Shown one piece after another: positions 7,848-15,370 of a DNA stretch of 64,000 bases. The stretch comes from Egibacter rhizosphaerae. GTDB taxonomy: Bacteria; Actinomycetota; Nitriliruptoria; Euzebyales; Egibacteraceae. Each line of letters opens with the position of its first letter. The first letter of the stretch is position 1. Below the pieces are notes generated by a model, which had not been told where the DNA came from, searched no databases, and worked only from the letters and a program-made list of their open reading frames with translations. Where the stretch lies: the NCBI RefSeq assembly GCF_004322855.1, contig NZ_CP036402.1, forward strand, positions 3,596,001-3,660,000. The letters run 5' to 3'. The position numbers were made by a program, and so were the translations under genes.

Positions 7848-8821
7848 CGCGACGGGGGCGGGAAGCCCGCCCGCCCGTGCTCGGTGAGGAGGCTGTCGAC
7901 CGCGGCTCGACCGGGGAGGCTCGGCTCGGCGCCGCGGACCGTCGCCGCGTAGGCGCCAGCGCCGCAGGCCAGGTGGGCGGCCTCCTCGTAGCCGGCACCC
8001 TCCGCGAGAGCGATGGCCAACGCCGCGTTGAAGCTCGCGGTGGCGGCGGTGGTGTCGACCGTCGCGACGTCGGGTCCGTGGACGAAGCCCGCGGTCTCCT
8101 CTCCGTCGGTCGGTGCGGCCCACGCAGCGTCGTAGGCCCCGACCGTGACGACGGCACCCCGCTCCGGCGTGGCCAGGGCCCGCGCGAGCTCCTCCGGCGA
8201 GGCGCTCGTCGGGTCTTGGAGGGCGGGCAGTCCCCCGTCGGCGCCCAGACGCTCGAGAAGCGTGATGGCCTCGGGCTGGTTCGGCGCGACGATCGTCGCG
8301 TTGCTCACCAGGTCGTGGTCGATGCCGTCGACCGGGGTGGGCCGCAGGAGCACCGTGCCCCCGCGGCCGTGGATCACCCGGGCCGCGTAGAGCGATGTCG
8401 CGGCGCTCACCTCGCCCTGGAGCAGCAGCACGTCGCAGTCGGGGAGCTCGGCACAGTGGGCGGGAGCGAGGTAGCGGTTGGCGCCCGGGTACTGGACGAA
8501 CCCCGCCCGCCCGTCGGGAGTGATCAGCGGCACGGCGACCCCGGTCGACGTGCCGCGCATCTGCACCACCCGGCCCGCATCGATGCCCTCGCGTTCGAGG
8601 GCCTGCAGGAAGCCGTCCCCGTACCCGTCCGATCCGACGGCGCCGATCATCGTGACCTCCGCACCCAATCGGGCGAGGGCGACGGCCTGGTTGTAGCCGC
8701 GACCTCCCCGGAACGCGCCGAACTCGTCCGCCACGACGAGGTCGCCTGCTTCGGGGCGGTGGGCCACCCGGAAGGCCAGGTCCATGACGAGCGATCCGAC
8801 GACCAAGGCGTGCACGGCCAT
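7844..8821 (-). CDS. PfkB/ribokinase-fold protein lacking the catalytic GAGD motif (predicted pseudokinase)
   Basis: A 325-residue ribokinase-like protein: VVGSLVMDLAFRVAHRPEAGD at the N-terminus, the first signature as GGRGYNQAVALARLG (usually GGKGANQA), IGAVGSDGYGD, and NQPEAITLLERLG. The second signature, normally DTTGAGDAFNGALA with the aspartate acting as catalytic base, reads DTTAATASFNAALA (residues 256-269). All four residues of GAGD are replaced by AATA, while the flanking residues are intact. This argues for specific loss of phosphotransfer with retention of the fold, perhaps for binding or regulation. It lies downstream of the sugar ABC permeases but behind two strong hairpins, and is coupled by GTGA to the CrtA-like gene. 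ATG 8821 was chosen because it directly precedes the fold. Confidence 0.85.
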   Translation of the reverse strand: MAVHALVVGSLVMDLAFRVAHRPEAGDLVVADEFGAFRGGRGYNQAVALARLGAEVTMIGAVGSDGYGDGFLQALEREGIDAGRVVQMRGTSTGVAVPLITPDGRAGFVQYPGANRYLAPAHCAELPDCDVLLLQGEVSAATSLYAARVIHGRGGTVLLRPTPVDGIDHDLVSNATIVAPNQPEAITLLERLGADGGLPALQDPTSASPEELARALATPERGAVVTVGAYDAAWAAPTDGEETAGFVHGPDVATVDTTAATASFNAALAIALAEGAGYEEAAHLACGAGAYAATVRGAEPSLPGRAAVDSLLTEHGRAGFPPPSR

Positions 8822-8912
8822 CTGGGGGCGTCCTTTTCCGTTCCGACGGCGTTGTCTGCGCTCGTGCTCGGGCAGGGTCGGGGGAGGGCCCCTGGCGGTC
8901 CCGAGGCGCATC

Positions 8913-8947
8913 GGGGGGCGGATCCATCGAGGAGCGATCCGCCCCCC
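8913..8947. terminator. 12-bp inverted repeat between kinase-like gene and permease gene
   Basis: GGGGGGCGGATC (8913-8924) and its exact complement (8936-8947) flank an 11-nt loop. No clear T-run follows on either strand. It may stop transcription or stabilise the 3' end of the upstream ABC-transporter mRNA. Confidence 0.55.
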
Positions 8948-8977
8948 AGTCTCGCCCAGCGGGCGCGTCCACGCGAA

Positions 8978-9003
8978 CCGCCGACGCCCTTGGGCGTCGG
9001 CGG
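8978..9003. terminator. 12-bp hairpin just downstream of the ABC permease stop
   Basis: CCGCCGACGCCC (8978-8989) and GGGCGTCGGCGG (8992-9003) are perfect complements separated by TT. It lies 30 bp after the permease stop at 9034 (minus-strand sense), the expected place for an intrinsic terminator of the transporter operon. With the 8913-8947 hairpin it isolates the kinase-like gene. Confidence 0.65.
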
Positions 9004-9033
9004 CGGTGCGCCTCGGATCGCCCGCCCGGCGGG

Positions 9034-9918
9034 TCAGCCCTTCACGCTGCCGGACGTCAGGCCGGCCACGATGCGCCGCTGGAAAATCAGCGCCGCGATG
9101 ATCAACGGGATCGACACCATCGTGCAGGCCGCGGCGATCTCCCCGATCGGGTCCGCGAAGCCTTCGCGGCTCAGGGTGGCGATCGCCACGGTCGCCGGCG
9201 TGCGCGCGGGGTTCTGCGACACGAGCGAGAGCGCGATGAGGTACTCGTTCACCGCGTAGACGAACACGAGGATGGCCGCGGCGAACACCCCGGGAGCCGC
9301 CAGCGGCACGATCACCTTGCGGAACGCCTGCCACGGCGTGGCCCCGTCGACCTTCGCGGCCTCCTCCATCTCGCCGGGGATCGACGCGAAGAAGGTCGTC
9401 AGGATGAAGATCGACAGCGGCAGGGTGAGCGAGACGTACGGGATGATCATCGCCTGGTAGGTGCCCAGCCACCCCAGCGTGTTGAAGATCAGGGTGAGCG
9501 GCGGCACCAGCGACACCGGCGGGAACACCGTCGCGATGAGCGTCCCGGACAGGATGACGAGCTTGTAGGCGATCGGTAGCCGGGCGATCGCGTAGGCCGC
9601 GAGCGAGGCGAGCGCGATCGCCACCACGGTGGTGGTCGCGGCGACGAAGATCGAGTTGCCGAGGTTCCACATGAACCCCTCGTCGAACACCCGCTCGTAC
9701 GAGCCGGTCGAGAAGGGGCCGGCGAACATGTTCGTGTCCCGTCCCGCTTGGGAGCCCCGAAAGCTCGTCGACACCATCCAGACGAAGGGGAAGGTGCACC
9801 AGACGAAGAGGACGACCAGCCCGGCGACCTTGCCGAGGTTCGTGAACGCCGCCTTGCGGTCGCGGCCGCCGAGGTTGGTGTAGGTGGGCTGGGGCGCGGT
9901 TTCGGTGGTGGCCGCCAT
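9034..9918 (-). CDS. Carbohydrate ABC transporter permease, MalG type
   Basis: A 294-residue inner-membrane protein with about six hydrophobic segments. The EAA loop that docks on the ATPase reads EEAAKVDGATPWQAFRKVIVPLA-type (around residue 195), typical of the MalG branch of CUT1 sugar importers. ATG 9918 overlaps the stop of the other permease gene (ATGA). A longer in-frame start at 9954 would lie inside that gene and is less likely. It works as a heterodimer with the MalF-type permease, receiving sugar from the lipoprotein at 10857-12257 and energised by the ATPase at 12655-13857. Two hairpins follow its stop. Confidence 0.92.
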   Translation of the reverse strand: MAATTETAPQPTYTNLGGRDRKAAFTNLGKVAGLVVLFVWCTFPFVWMVSTSFRGSQAGRDTNMFAGPFSTGSYERVFDEGFMWNLGNSIFVAATTTVVAIALASLAAYAIARLPIAYKLVILSGTLIATVFPPVSLVPPLTLIFNTLGWLGTYQAMIIPYVSLTLPLSIFILTTFFASIPGEMEEAAKVDGATPWQAFRKVIVPLAAPGVFAAAILVFVYAVNEYLIALSLVSQNPARTPATVAIATLSREGFADPIGEIAAACTMVSIPLIIAALIFQRRIVAGLTSGSVKG

Positions 9919-10850
9919 CACTGATCCTCCCCCAGGATGTCGCGCCGACGCCACATGATGAACACCAGCCCGAGCCCCATGATGATCACGAACGTCAGCG
10001 CGCTGAGCGCGTTCGCCTCATCCGCGGCCGGGGCCGTGAAGATCCGCCGCTGTGTGAGCACCGAGAGGGTCTCGACGCGCCCCTCGGTCATGATGTCCGA
10101 GAGGTCGAACATCCGCAGGGCGTCGACCGACCGGAACAGCAGCGCCACGACGATCGCCGGCTTGAGCAGCGGGAGGGTGACCTTGCGGAACCGCTGGGCC
10201 CAGGTCGCCCCGTCGACCCGAGCCGCCTCGTAGAGGTCGCCCGGGATCGTCTGCAGGCCCGCCAGCAGCAGCAGCCCCACGAACGGCGCGGTCTTCCAGA
10301 CGTCGGCGAGCACGACGGCCCAGAACATGCTCTGCCCGCCGCCGAGCCAGTCGAAGTTCCCCAGCACCAACCACTGGTTGATGTAGCCCGGGTTGATCTG
10401 GAACAGGTACAGCCAGATCTGCCCGGCGATCGCGGTCGGGATCACCCAGGGCAGCAGGATGGTCGCGCGGACGATGCCCCGGCCCTTGATCGCCGCGTTC
10501 ATGAGGAGCGCGAACGCGAGGCCCAGGACGAACTCCATCGCGACCGAGACGGCCGTGAAGGAGAGCGTCGTCCAGACCGCGCCCCAGAACCGCCCGTCGG
10601 TCAGCAGGTCCACGTACGCGTCGATCCCGGCGAACTCGCCCCGGTCGACGATCGTGGGATGAGTGAACAGGCTCTCGAACAGTGCATACAGAATCGGCCC
10701 CAAGCCGAGGAGGAGCATGAGGCCGATGGCGGGTGCGAGGAAGACCTTCGCGAGCTGCCGTTCGCTCAGGCCCTCCTGCTGCGGGGCGTCCGGCGAGGCG
10801 GCAGGCCCCGCGTCGGGACCTGCCGCACCGCTCGTCGACGTGGCGGCCAT
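9918..10850 (-). CDS. Carbohydrate ABC transporter permease, MalF type
   Basis: A 310-residue membrane protein. After an Ala/Pro-rich cytoplasmic leader of about 30 residues come six predicted membrane segments, starting with FLAPAIGLMLLLGLGPILYAL. The coupling loop reads YEAARVDGATWAQRFRKVTLP, the EAA motif of CUT1-family permeases. It begins 6 bp after the binding-protein gene and its stop overlaps the MalG-type start, so the three genes form one transcription and translation unit. Transport substrate is unknown; the architecture suits oligosaccharides or alpha/beta-glucosides. Confidence 0.92.
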   Translation of the reverse strand: MAATSTSGAAGPDAGPAASPDAPQQEGLSERQLAKVFLAPAIGLMLLLGLGPILYALFESLFTHPTIVDRGEFAGIDAYVDLLTDGRFWGAVWTTLSFTAVSVAMEFVLGLAFALLMNAAIKGRGIVRATILLPWVIPTAIAGQIWLYLFQINPGYINQWLVLGNFDWLGGGQSMFWAVVLADVWKTAPFVGLLLLAGLQTIPGDLYEAARVDGATWAQRFRKVTLPLLKPAIVVALLFRSVDALRMFDLSDIMTEGRVETLSVLTQRRIFTAPAADEANALSALTFVIIMGLGLVFIMWRRRDILGEDQ

Positions 10851-10856
10851 CGTGGG

Positions 10857-12257
10857 CTACCCGTCCTCGTCATTCTCGTCGTCGCCCTCGTCGTCCTCGT
10901 CGCCCTCCTCGCCCTCGTCGTCGGGGTCGTCGGCCTCCTCGGCCTCCTCCTCGATGTCGATCTCTTCGACGAGGGCTTCTTCGGCGGCTTGGTCGACGGC
11001 TTGGAGGGCGTCGGTGGGGTCGGCGCCGGCGTCGGTGTAGACCGGGTGCAGGTTGTCCTGCGCCGCCAGCGAGAACGAGTTGTAGCCGGGCACCGGTGGG
11101 CGGGCGCGGGCGTCTTCTTGGATCTCGTTGAGTAGCCCGTAGAGCTCGTCGTCGGCGCGTTCCTCGTAGATCGAGGCCATGGTGGGTGGTGGCTGCATGT
11201 CGGCGAGGATGTTCTGCGCCTCGTCGCTGGTGGCCAGCCAGAGCACGAACTCGATGGCTTGGTCCTGGTTGTCCGACAGCGCTGAGACGGCGTTGTTCAG
11301 CCCGCCCAGCGTGCTCATGGTGCCCTCACCGTCGAAGGTGGGCAGGGGCGCGATGTCGAAGTCGTCCTCGACCTCGCTGGGGTCGTCTTCTTCCTGGCCT
11401 TCCAGCAGCGGCACCGCGTAGGGCCAGTTGCGCATGAAGATCGCGTCGCCGGCCTGGAACAGGTTGCGGGCGTCGTCCTCGACCGCGGTGTTGAACCCGG
11501 GCGCGAGGACCTCCTCGTCGAAGGCGTCCTGCAGCCAGGTGATGGCGGTCTCGGCCGCGTCGCCCTCCAGGAACGCCGAGGCGTCCTGGCCCTCGGTGAA
11601 CACCTCGCCGCCCGCGCCCCAGAACAACTCGAGGTAGTTGACCACAAAGCCCTCGTAGCTGTCGCCCTGGGCCGCGTAGCCGCCGATGTCCTCCTCTTCC
11701 TGGATCTGTTGCACCATGTCGAACAGCTCGTCCCACGTCTCGGGCGGCTCGTCGACCAGGTCGGTGCGGTAGTACAGGAACCCGAAGTTGGTCGAGTAGG
11801 GGATCGCCCACAACTCGCCCTGCCACTCCGAGGACTCGATCGCGCCGGGGATGGACACGTCCTCGATCTCGTCGCGGTACTCCTCCAAGGGCACGATCAG
11901 GTCGTTGTCGGCGAACTCGCCGGTCCAGATCACGTCCAGGCCCAGCACGTCGAAGCGGCCCTCCTCGGTGACCTGGTCCTGGAACATCTGCGCCCGCTGA
12001 TCGTCCGCCTCGGCAGGCAGCAACTCCAACTGCACCTGGTTGTCGGGGTTCTCCTCGTTCCACAGGTCCGCGATCTCCTCGTGCGTCGCCGCGTCCGCGC
12101 CGGTCACCGCCCACGTGAACTGCGGATCATCGGCCTCGACGTCGGCCTCCTCGGTGTCGTCGGGGTCCTCCCCGGGCGGGTCGCCGCATGCCGCGGCGAG
12201 CAACGCCAAGGCGCCCACGAGCCCCACGAGGCGGATGATCGTCCTCTTTCGCCCCAT
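10857..12257 (-). CDS. Extracellular sugar-binding lipoprotein of ABC importer
   Basis: A 466-residue family-1 solute-binding protein. ATG 12257 gives a lipoprotein signal: MGRKRTIIRLVGLVGALALLA followed by AACGD, with cysteine as the lipidated residue. The mature part has family marks such as FTWAVTGADAATHEEIADLWNEE, FDVLGLDVIWTGEFA, PETWDELFD and AIFMRNWPYAVPLLEG. The protein is extremely acidic, and its last 45 or so residues are almost all Asp, Glu and Gly, a tail with no counterpart in ordinary binding proteins. This acidity fits adaptation to salt. A perfect LacI-type operator lies 128 bp upstream of the start. Ligand unknown. Confidence 0.92.
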   Translation of the reverse strand: MGRKRTIIRLVGLVGALALLAAACGDPPGEDPDDTEEADVEADDPQFTWAVTGADAATHEEIADLWNEENPDNQVQLELLPAEADDQRAQMFQDQVTEEGRFDVLGLDVIWTGEFADNDLIVPLEEYRDEIEDVSIPGAIESSEWQGELWAIPYSTNFGFLYYRTDLVDEPPETWDELFDMVQQIQEEEDIGGYAAQGDSYEGFVVNYLELFWGAGGEVFTEGQDASAFLEGDAAETAITWLQDAFDEEVLAPGFNTAVEDDARNLFQAGDAIFMRNWPYAVPLLEGQEEDDPSEVEDDFDIAPLPTFDGEGTMSTLGGLNNAVSALSDNQDQAIEFVLWLATSDEAQNILADMQPPPTMASIYEERADDELYGLLNEIQEDARARPPVPGYNSFSLAAQDNLHPVYTDAGADPTDALQAVDQAAEEALVEEIDIEEEAEEADDPDDEGEEGDEDDEGDDENDEDG

Positions 12258-12384
12258 CGTTCCCTCGCTCTCATCCGGCCGGGCCGCGCAGCGGGCCCGG
12301 CGACCGTCGTCCCCTCGCCGTCGGTTACAGCCGCGTGCTCGTCGCGTTCCGGAGCGTCCGCACGTCGCGGGCGGATCACGCCGC

Positions 12385-12398
12385 TGTAATCGCTTGCA
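12385..12398. promoter_or_regulatory. LacI/GalR-type operator upstream of the ABC importer operon
   Basis: TGTAATCGCTTGCA fits the LacI/GalR consensus TGNAANCGNTTNCA at every fixed position, including the central CG. It sits in the 353 bp between the binding-protein start and the terminator at 12611. The obvious candidate to bind it is the LacI-family regulator at 13937-15013. Confidence 0.7.
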
Positions 12399-12610
12399 GC
12401 CAACCACAGCGGTCGTAGTCCCGTCAACGGCCAAACCGATACGGGGGTCGACTTGTCAGAAGTGTCCAATGCCGACCCGGACGGCCGTCAGGGCTAAAGC
12501 GGTTTCGTCGAGGCCTCGGGCGTCACGCGTCCCCCACCGCGACGCCCGGATCGCCGGTTGCCCCGATGGCCCTGCGGGCTCGGACACCTGCCTCGGTGCC
12601 GGTGCCGCAG

Positions 12611-12642
12611 GACCGTCGCGGGGCCGTGACCCCGCGACGGTC
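12611..12642 (-). terminator. 13-bp hairpin, terminator of the ABC ATPase gene
   Basis: GACCGTCGCGGGG (12611-12623) and its exact complement (12630-12642) flank CCGTGA. It lies 12 bp past the ATPase stop on the minus strand. No strong U-tract follows, as is common in high-GC actinobacteria. It separates the ATPase from the binding-protein promoter. Confidence 0.72.
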
Positions 12643-12654
12643 GTCGTCGATGCG

Positions 12655-13857
12655 CTAGTCGCGCACCTCACGCAGGGCGTGCCCCGAGTCGTAGTCGAAG
12701 AAGTGCATCTGGTCGGCCCGGAAGCCCAGCTCGACGGTGTCGCCCGGCTTGGGCGGATTGCTCGGGTCGAAGCGGCCGGTGAAGTCCTGGCCCTCGGAAG
12801 CGGTGCGCTCGAGCTCGGCGAACGCGTCCTCGTCATCGAGCGCCGACTTGATGTCCTCGCTGATCACGGGACGCGAGTCGGTCTTGAAGTGCATGAGCAT
12901 CTCGCTGCCCAGTGCCTCGACGAGCCGGACCTCGGCGCGGAACCGCATGTCCTCCGACAGCTCGTCGACCTCGCGGATGAAGTGCTCGGGCCGCATGCCC
13001 ACCGCGAGGCGGTGACCGAAGTACTCGGAGAGGCGCGGGTAGCGCTCGAACGCGGCGTCGGGCAGACGGATGTTGAACGACCCGACCTGCACGTGCGGGC
13101 CGTCGTCGCCTCGCTCGAGGTGGCCCTCGGCGATGTTCATCGACGGGGAGCCGATGAACCCGGCCACGAACAGGTTGCGCGGGTTGTCGTAGAGCTGCTG
13201 CGGTGCGTCCACTTGCTGGAGCTCACCGAGCTTGAGGACCGCGACCCGGTCGCCCATCGTCATGGCTTCGACCTGGTCGTGGGTGACGTAGAGCGTCGTG
13301 ACGCCGAGCCGCTGCTGCAGCTGCGCGATCTCGGCGCGCATCTGCACGCGCAGCTTCGCGTCGAGGTTCGACAGCGGCTCGTCCATGAGGAAGGCCATCG
13401 GGTTGCGGACGATCGCGCGCCCCATCGCGACCCGCTGGCGCTGCCCACCGGAGAGGGCCTTCGGCTTGCGGTGCAGGAACTCGGTGAGGCCGAGGATGTC
13501 CGCGGCTTCGTTCACGCGCCGCTCGATCTCGTCCTTGGGGATCTTGGCGAGCTTCAGCGCGAACCCCATGTTCTCGGCGACGGACATGTGCGGGTAGAGC
13601 GCGTAGCTCTGGAACACCATCGCGATGTCGCGCTCCTTCGGCGTGAGGTGGTTGACCACCTGGTCGCCGATGAGCATCTTGCCCTCGCTGATGTCCTCGA
13701 GCCCGGCGACCATCCGCAGCGCGGTGGACTTCCCGCAGCCCGACGGGCCAACGAGGATCACGAACTCGCCGTCGTCGATGTTGAGGTTCAGCTCCTTGAC
13801 GGCCTCCGTGCCGTCCGGGAACCGCTTCCAGATGCCGTCGAAGGTGACGGTGGCCAT
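12655..13857 (-). CDS. Sugar ABC transporter ATP-binding protein (MalK/UgpC/MsmK type)
   Basis: A 400-residue ATPase with all nucleotide-binding motifs: Walker A GPSGCGKST (about residues 37-45), Q-loop in VFQSYALYPHM, signature LSGGQRQRV, Walker B FLMDEPLSNLD and the switch histidine in TLYVTHDQVEA. The C-terminal 170 residues form the TOBE-type regulatory domain of MalK-like proteins. It energises import through the two permeases. ATG 13857 begins MATVTFDGIWKRF; longer in-frame starts lack support. The gene has its own terminator and lies between lacI (79 bp upstream) and the binding-protein promoter. Such ATPases often serve several sugar importers in actinobacteria. Confidence 0.93.
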   Translation of the reverse strand: MATVTFDGIWKRFPDGTEAVKELNLNIDDGEFVILVGPSGCGKSTALRMVAGLEDISEGKMLIGDQVVNHLTPKERDIAMVFQSYALYPHMSVAENMGFALKLAKIPKDEIERRVNEAADILGLTEFLHRKPKALSGGQRQRVAMGRAIVRNPMAFLMDEPLSNLDAKLRVQMRAEIAQLQQRLGVTTLYVTHDQVEAMTMGDRVAVLKLGELQQVDAPQQLYDNPRNLFVAGFIGSPSMNIAEGHLERGDDGPHVQVGSFNIRLPDAAFERYPRLSEYFGHRLAVGMRPEHFIREVDELSEDMRFRAEVRLVEALGSEMLMHFKTDSRPVISEDIKSALDDEDAFAELERTASEGQDFTGRFDPSNPPKPGDTVELGFRADQMHFFDYDSGHALREVRD

Positions 13858-13936
13858 GTGCTCGCTCCCTGTCGTTGGCTCTTGGCTGTGCGCTGCCGGG
13901 ATCGTGTGGTTGCCGGACCACATTGTGGACCACAGA

Positions 13937-15013
13937 TCATGGAAGGCCGCGCGGTGGACCCGCAAGGGGTCGGGCACGGCGCGGGCGGTGGGGGCCGTCG
14001 CGTCGCGCCGGATGGCGAGGCGCCGTGGTGTCGCGGACGATGAGTTTGGTGGGCGCCTCCACGTGCGTCGGCTCGGCGTCGGGTCGGTCCGCGCGCTCCA
14101 GCAGGAGCTCCGCGGCCAGCTCGCCGTGTTGCACGACGGGCTGCGCGATCGTGGTGAGGCCGACGAACTCCGCCATGTCGTGGTCGTCGAACCCCAGGAT
14201 CGAGATGTCCTCGGGCACTCGGAGTCCGGCGTCGTGGATCGTCTTGAGTGCCCCGATCGCCATCTCGTCGGATTGCGCGAACACCGCCGTCGGGGGGCGG
14301 TCGACCGCCACCAGCTGCGCCATGGCCTCGGCGCCCCCTTCGAGCGAGAAGTTGCCGGGGACGTCGAGCTCGGGGCGGAGCTCGAGATCGTGCTCGGCGA
14401 GTACGTCCTGGTACCCGCGGCGCCGGTCGACCGGGGCGTGGAAGTGCCTCGGGTCGTCGGGCAGGTTCGAGATCATGCCGATCCGCTCGTGACCGAGGTT
14501 CACCAGGTGGCGGGTCGCGGTGCACGCGGCGCCGTAGTTGTCGATCGTGATCGAGGGCGCCTGCTCGGTGCGCAGGCCGATGGTGACGATGGGCACGCCG
14601 GCCTCGCACAGGGTCGCCATCTCCGCCTCGGAGACGGGCAGGTCCACGAGCACGATCCCGTCCACGCGCTTGCGGAAGGGCAACTCGGTGAGGAAGCGCC
14701 TCCGGCTCTCGTGACTGCCGATGTTGTACAGCAGTGTCTCGTAGCCTCCCGCGGCCAGGACGCCCTCGGCCCCGGCGACGCACTGGCTGAAGAACCACTG
14801 CGTGAACAGCGGGACGACCATCCCCACCGAGCGGGTCCGGCCCGCGGCCAGCCGGGACGCGTTCGGGTCGGCGACGTAGTCGAGGTCCCGCGCCGCGTCG
14901 AGGACCCGGTCACGGGTGGAGGGCGCGACGTTCGGCAGTCCCCGCAGGGCGCGGCTCACCGTGGCGACCGAAACGCCCGCCTGGGTGGCGACGTCGCTGA
15001 TGCTGGCCGTCAT
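13937..15013 (-). CDS. LacI-family transcriptional regulator
   Basis: A 358-residue repressor. Residues 1-50 are a LacI helix-turn-helix plus hinge (SISDVATQAGVSVATVSRALRG, then DPNASRLAAGRTRSVGMVVP); the rest is a periplasmic-binding-protein-like sugar-sensing core with GIVLVDLPVSE, HLVNLGHERIGMISN, GYQDVL and ISILGFDDHDMAEF. The last 30 residues are Arg/Pro-rich and beyond the usual family end. ATG 15013 is the only start in front of the HTH. Two operators of the type this family binds are found, one in front of the binding-protein gene (12385-12398) and one in front of this gene (15088-15101), consistent with control of the importer and autoregulation. Confidence 0.92.
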   Translation of the reverse strand: MTASISDVATQAGVSVATVSRALRGLPNVAPSTRDRVLDAARDLDYVADPNASRLAAGRTRSVGMVVPLFTQWFFSQCVAGAEGVLAAGGYETLLYNIGSHESRRRFLTELPFRKRVDGIVLVDLPVSEAEMATLCEAGVPIVTIGLRTEQAPSITIDNYGAACTATRHLVNLGHERIGMISNLPDDPRHFHAPVDRRRGYQDVLAEHDLELRPELDVPGNFSLEGGAEAMAQLVAVDRPPTAVFAQSDEMAIGALKTIHDAGLRVPEDISILGFDDHDMAEFVGLTTIAQPVVQHGELAAELLLERADRPDAEPTHVEAPTKLIVRDTTAPRHPARRDGPHRPRRARPLAGPPRGLP

Positions 15014-15087
15014 GAGAGCGCTCACGCTCCGAGCGTCCGGCTGGCTCTGATGGATCCGGCTGGGACCGCGGCTCGAGCCGCCATGGA

Positions 15088-15101
15088 TGAAAGGGGTTTC
15101 A
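15088..15101. promoter_or_regulatory. LacI-type operator upstream of lacI (autoregulation) with neighbouring palindrome
   Basis: TGAAAGGGGTTTCA has perfect 5-bp arms (TGAAA/TTTCA) and matches TGNAA-N4-TTNCA, with GG in place of the central CG. It lies 75 bp before the lacI start. Immediately next to it, 15103-15113 (CAACAGTGTTG) is a second, different palindrome. Confidence 0.55.
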
Positions 15102-15206
15102 GCAACAGTGTTGTAACGGACGAGGAGTGCGCCTTGCAAGCTCTCCGCGTCCGGGTTACGGGGCGCGGGTCCGCGGTATCGGGGCTGCGCCGCGGTGGTG
15201 GATCGG

Positions 15207-15279
15207 TGCCCCCGGCAGGATTCGAACCTGCGACACCCGGTTTAGGAAACCGGTGCTCTATCCCCTGAGCTACGGGGGC
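15207..15279 (-). tRNA. tRNA-Arg (anticodon CCU)
   Basis: Read on the minus strand, a complete 73-nt cloverleaf starts GCCCCCGTAGCTCAGGGGAT. The anticodon arm is CCGGT-TTCCTAA-ACCGG with anticodon CCT (reads AGG). The T arm contains GCAGGTTCGAATCCTGC and the acceptor stem closes with CGGGGGC plus discriminator A; CCA is not encoded. The 5' half, from the anticodon loop outward, is duplicated at 38737-38775 and marks an integration site. The 5' half and everything upstream therefore appear to come from the integrated island. Confidence 0.96.
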
Positions 15280-15280
15280 G
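15242..15280. repeat. attL: left copy of 39-bp direct repeat in tRNA-Arg
   Basis: This copy lies inside the tRNA gene, from the anticodon loop to one base past the 5' end. It is identical to 38737-38775; identity stops abruptly on both sides (T versus G before, T versus G after). The recombinase gene begins 90 bp away, the usual arrangement for an integration site. Confidence 0.88.
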
Positions 15281-15347
15281 TCGGATTACGCGCCGTTGAG
15301 CGGCTTCCGTCCCTGGAACAGTCCGCAGAGAGCTAGCACAACGCTCA

Positions 15348-15370
15348 CTGAGCGGATAACCTAGGCTCAG
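15348..15370 (+). promoter_or_regulatory. Inverted repeat and -10-like box abutting the recombinase start
   Basis: CTGAGC (15348-15353) and GCTCAG (15365-15370) form an inverted repeat ending directly at the ATG at 15371. Inside it are TAACCT and TAGGCT, either of which could be a -10 box of a near-leaderless transcript. It may be a site for autoregulation or a recombinase arm site. Confidence 0.4.

Noticed and set aside
12040-14043. Very long plus-strand open frame opposite the ABC ATPase
   Set aside because: Spans two real minus-strand genes and the intergenic region; composition is that of an antisense frame.
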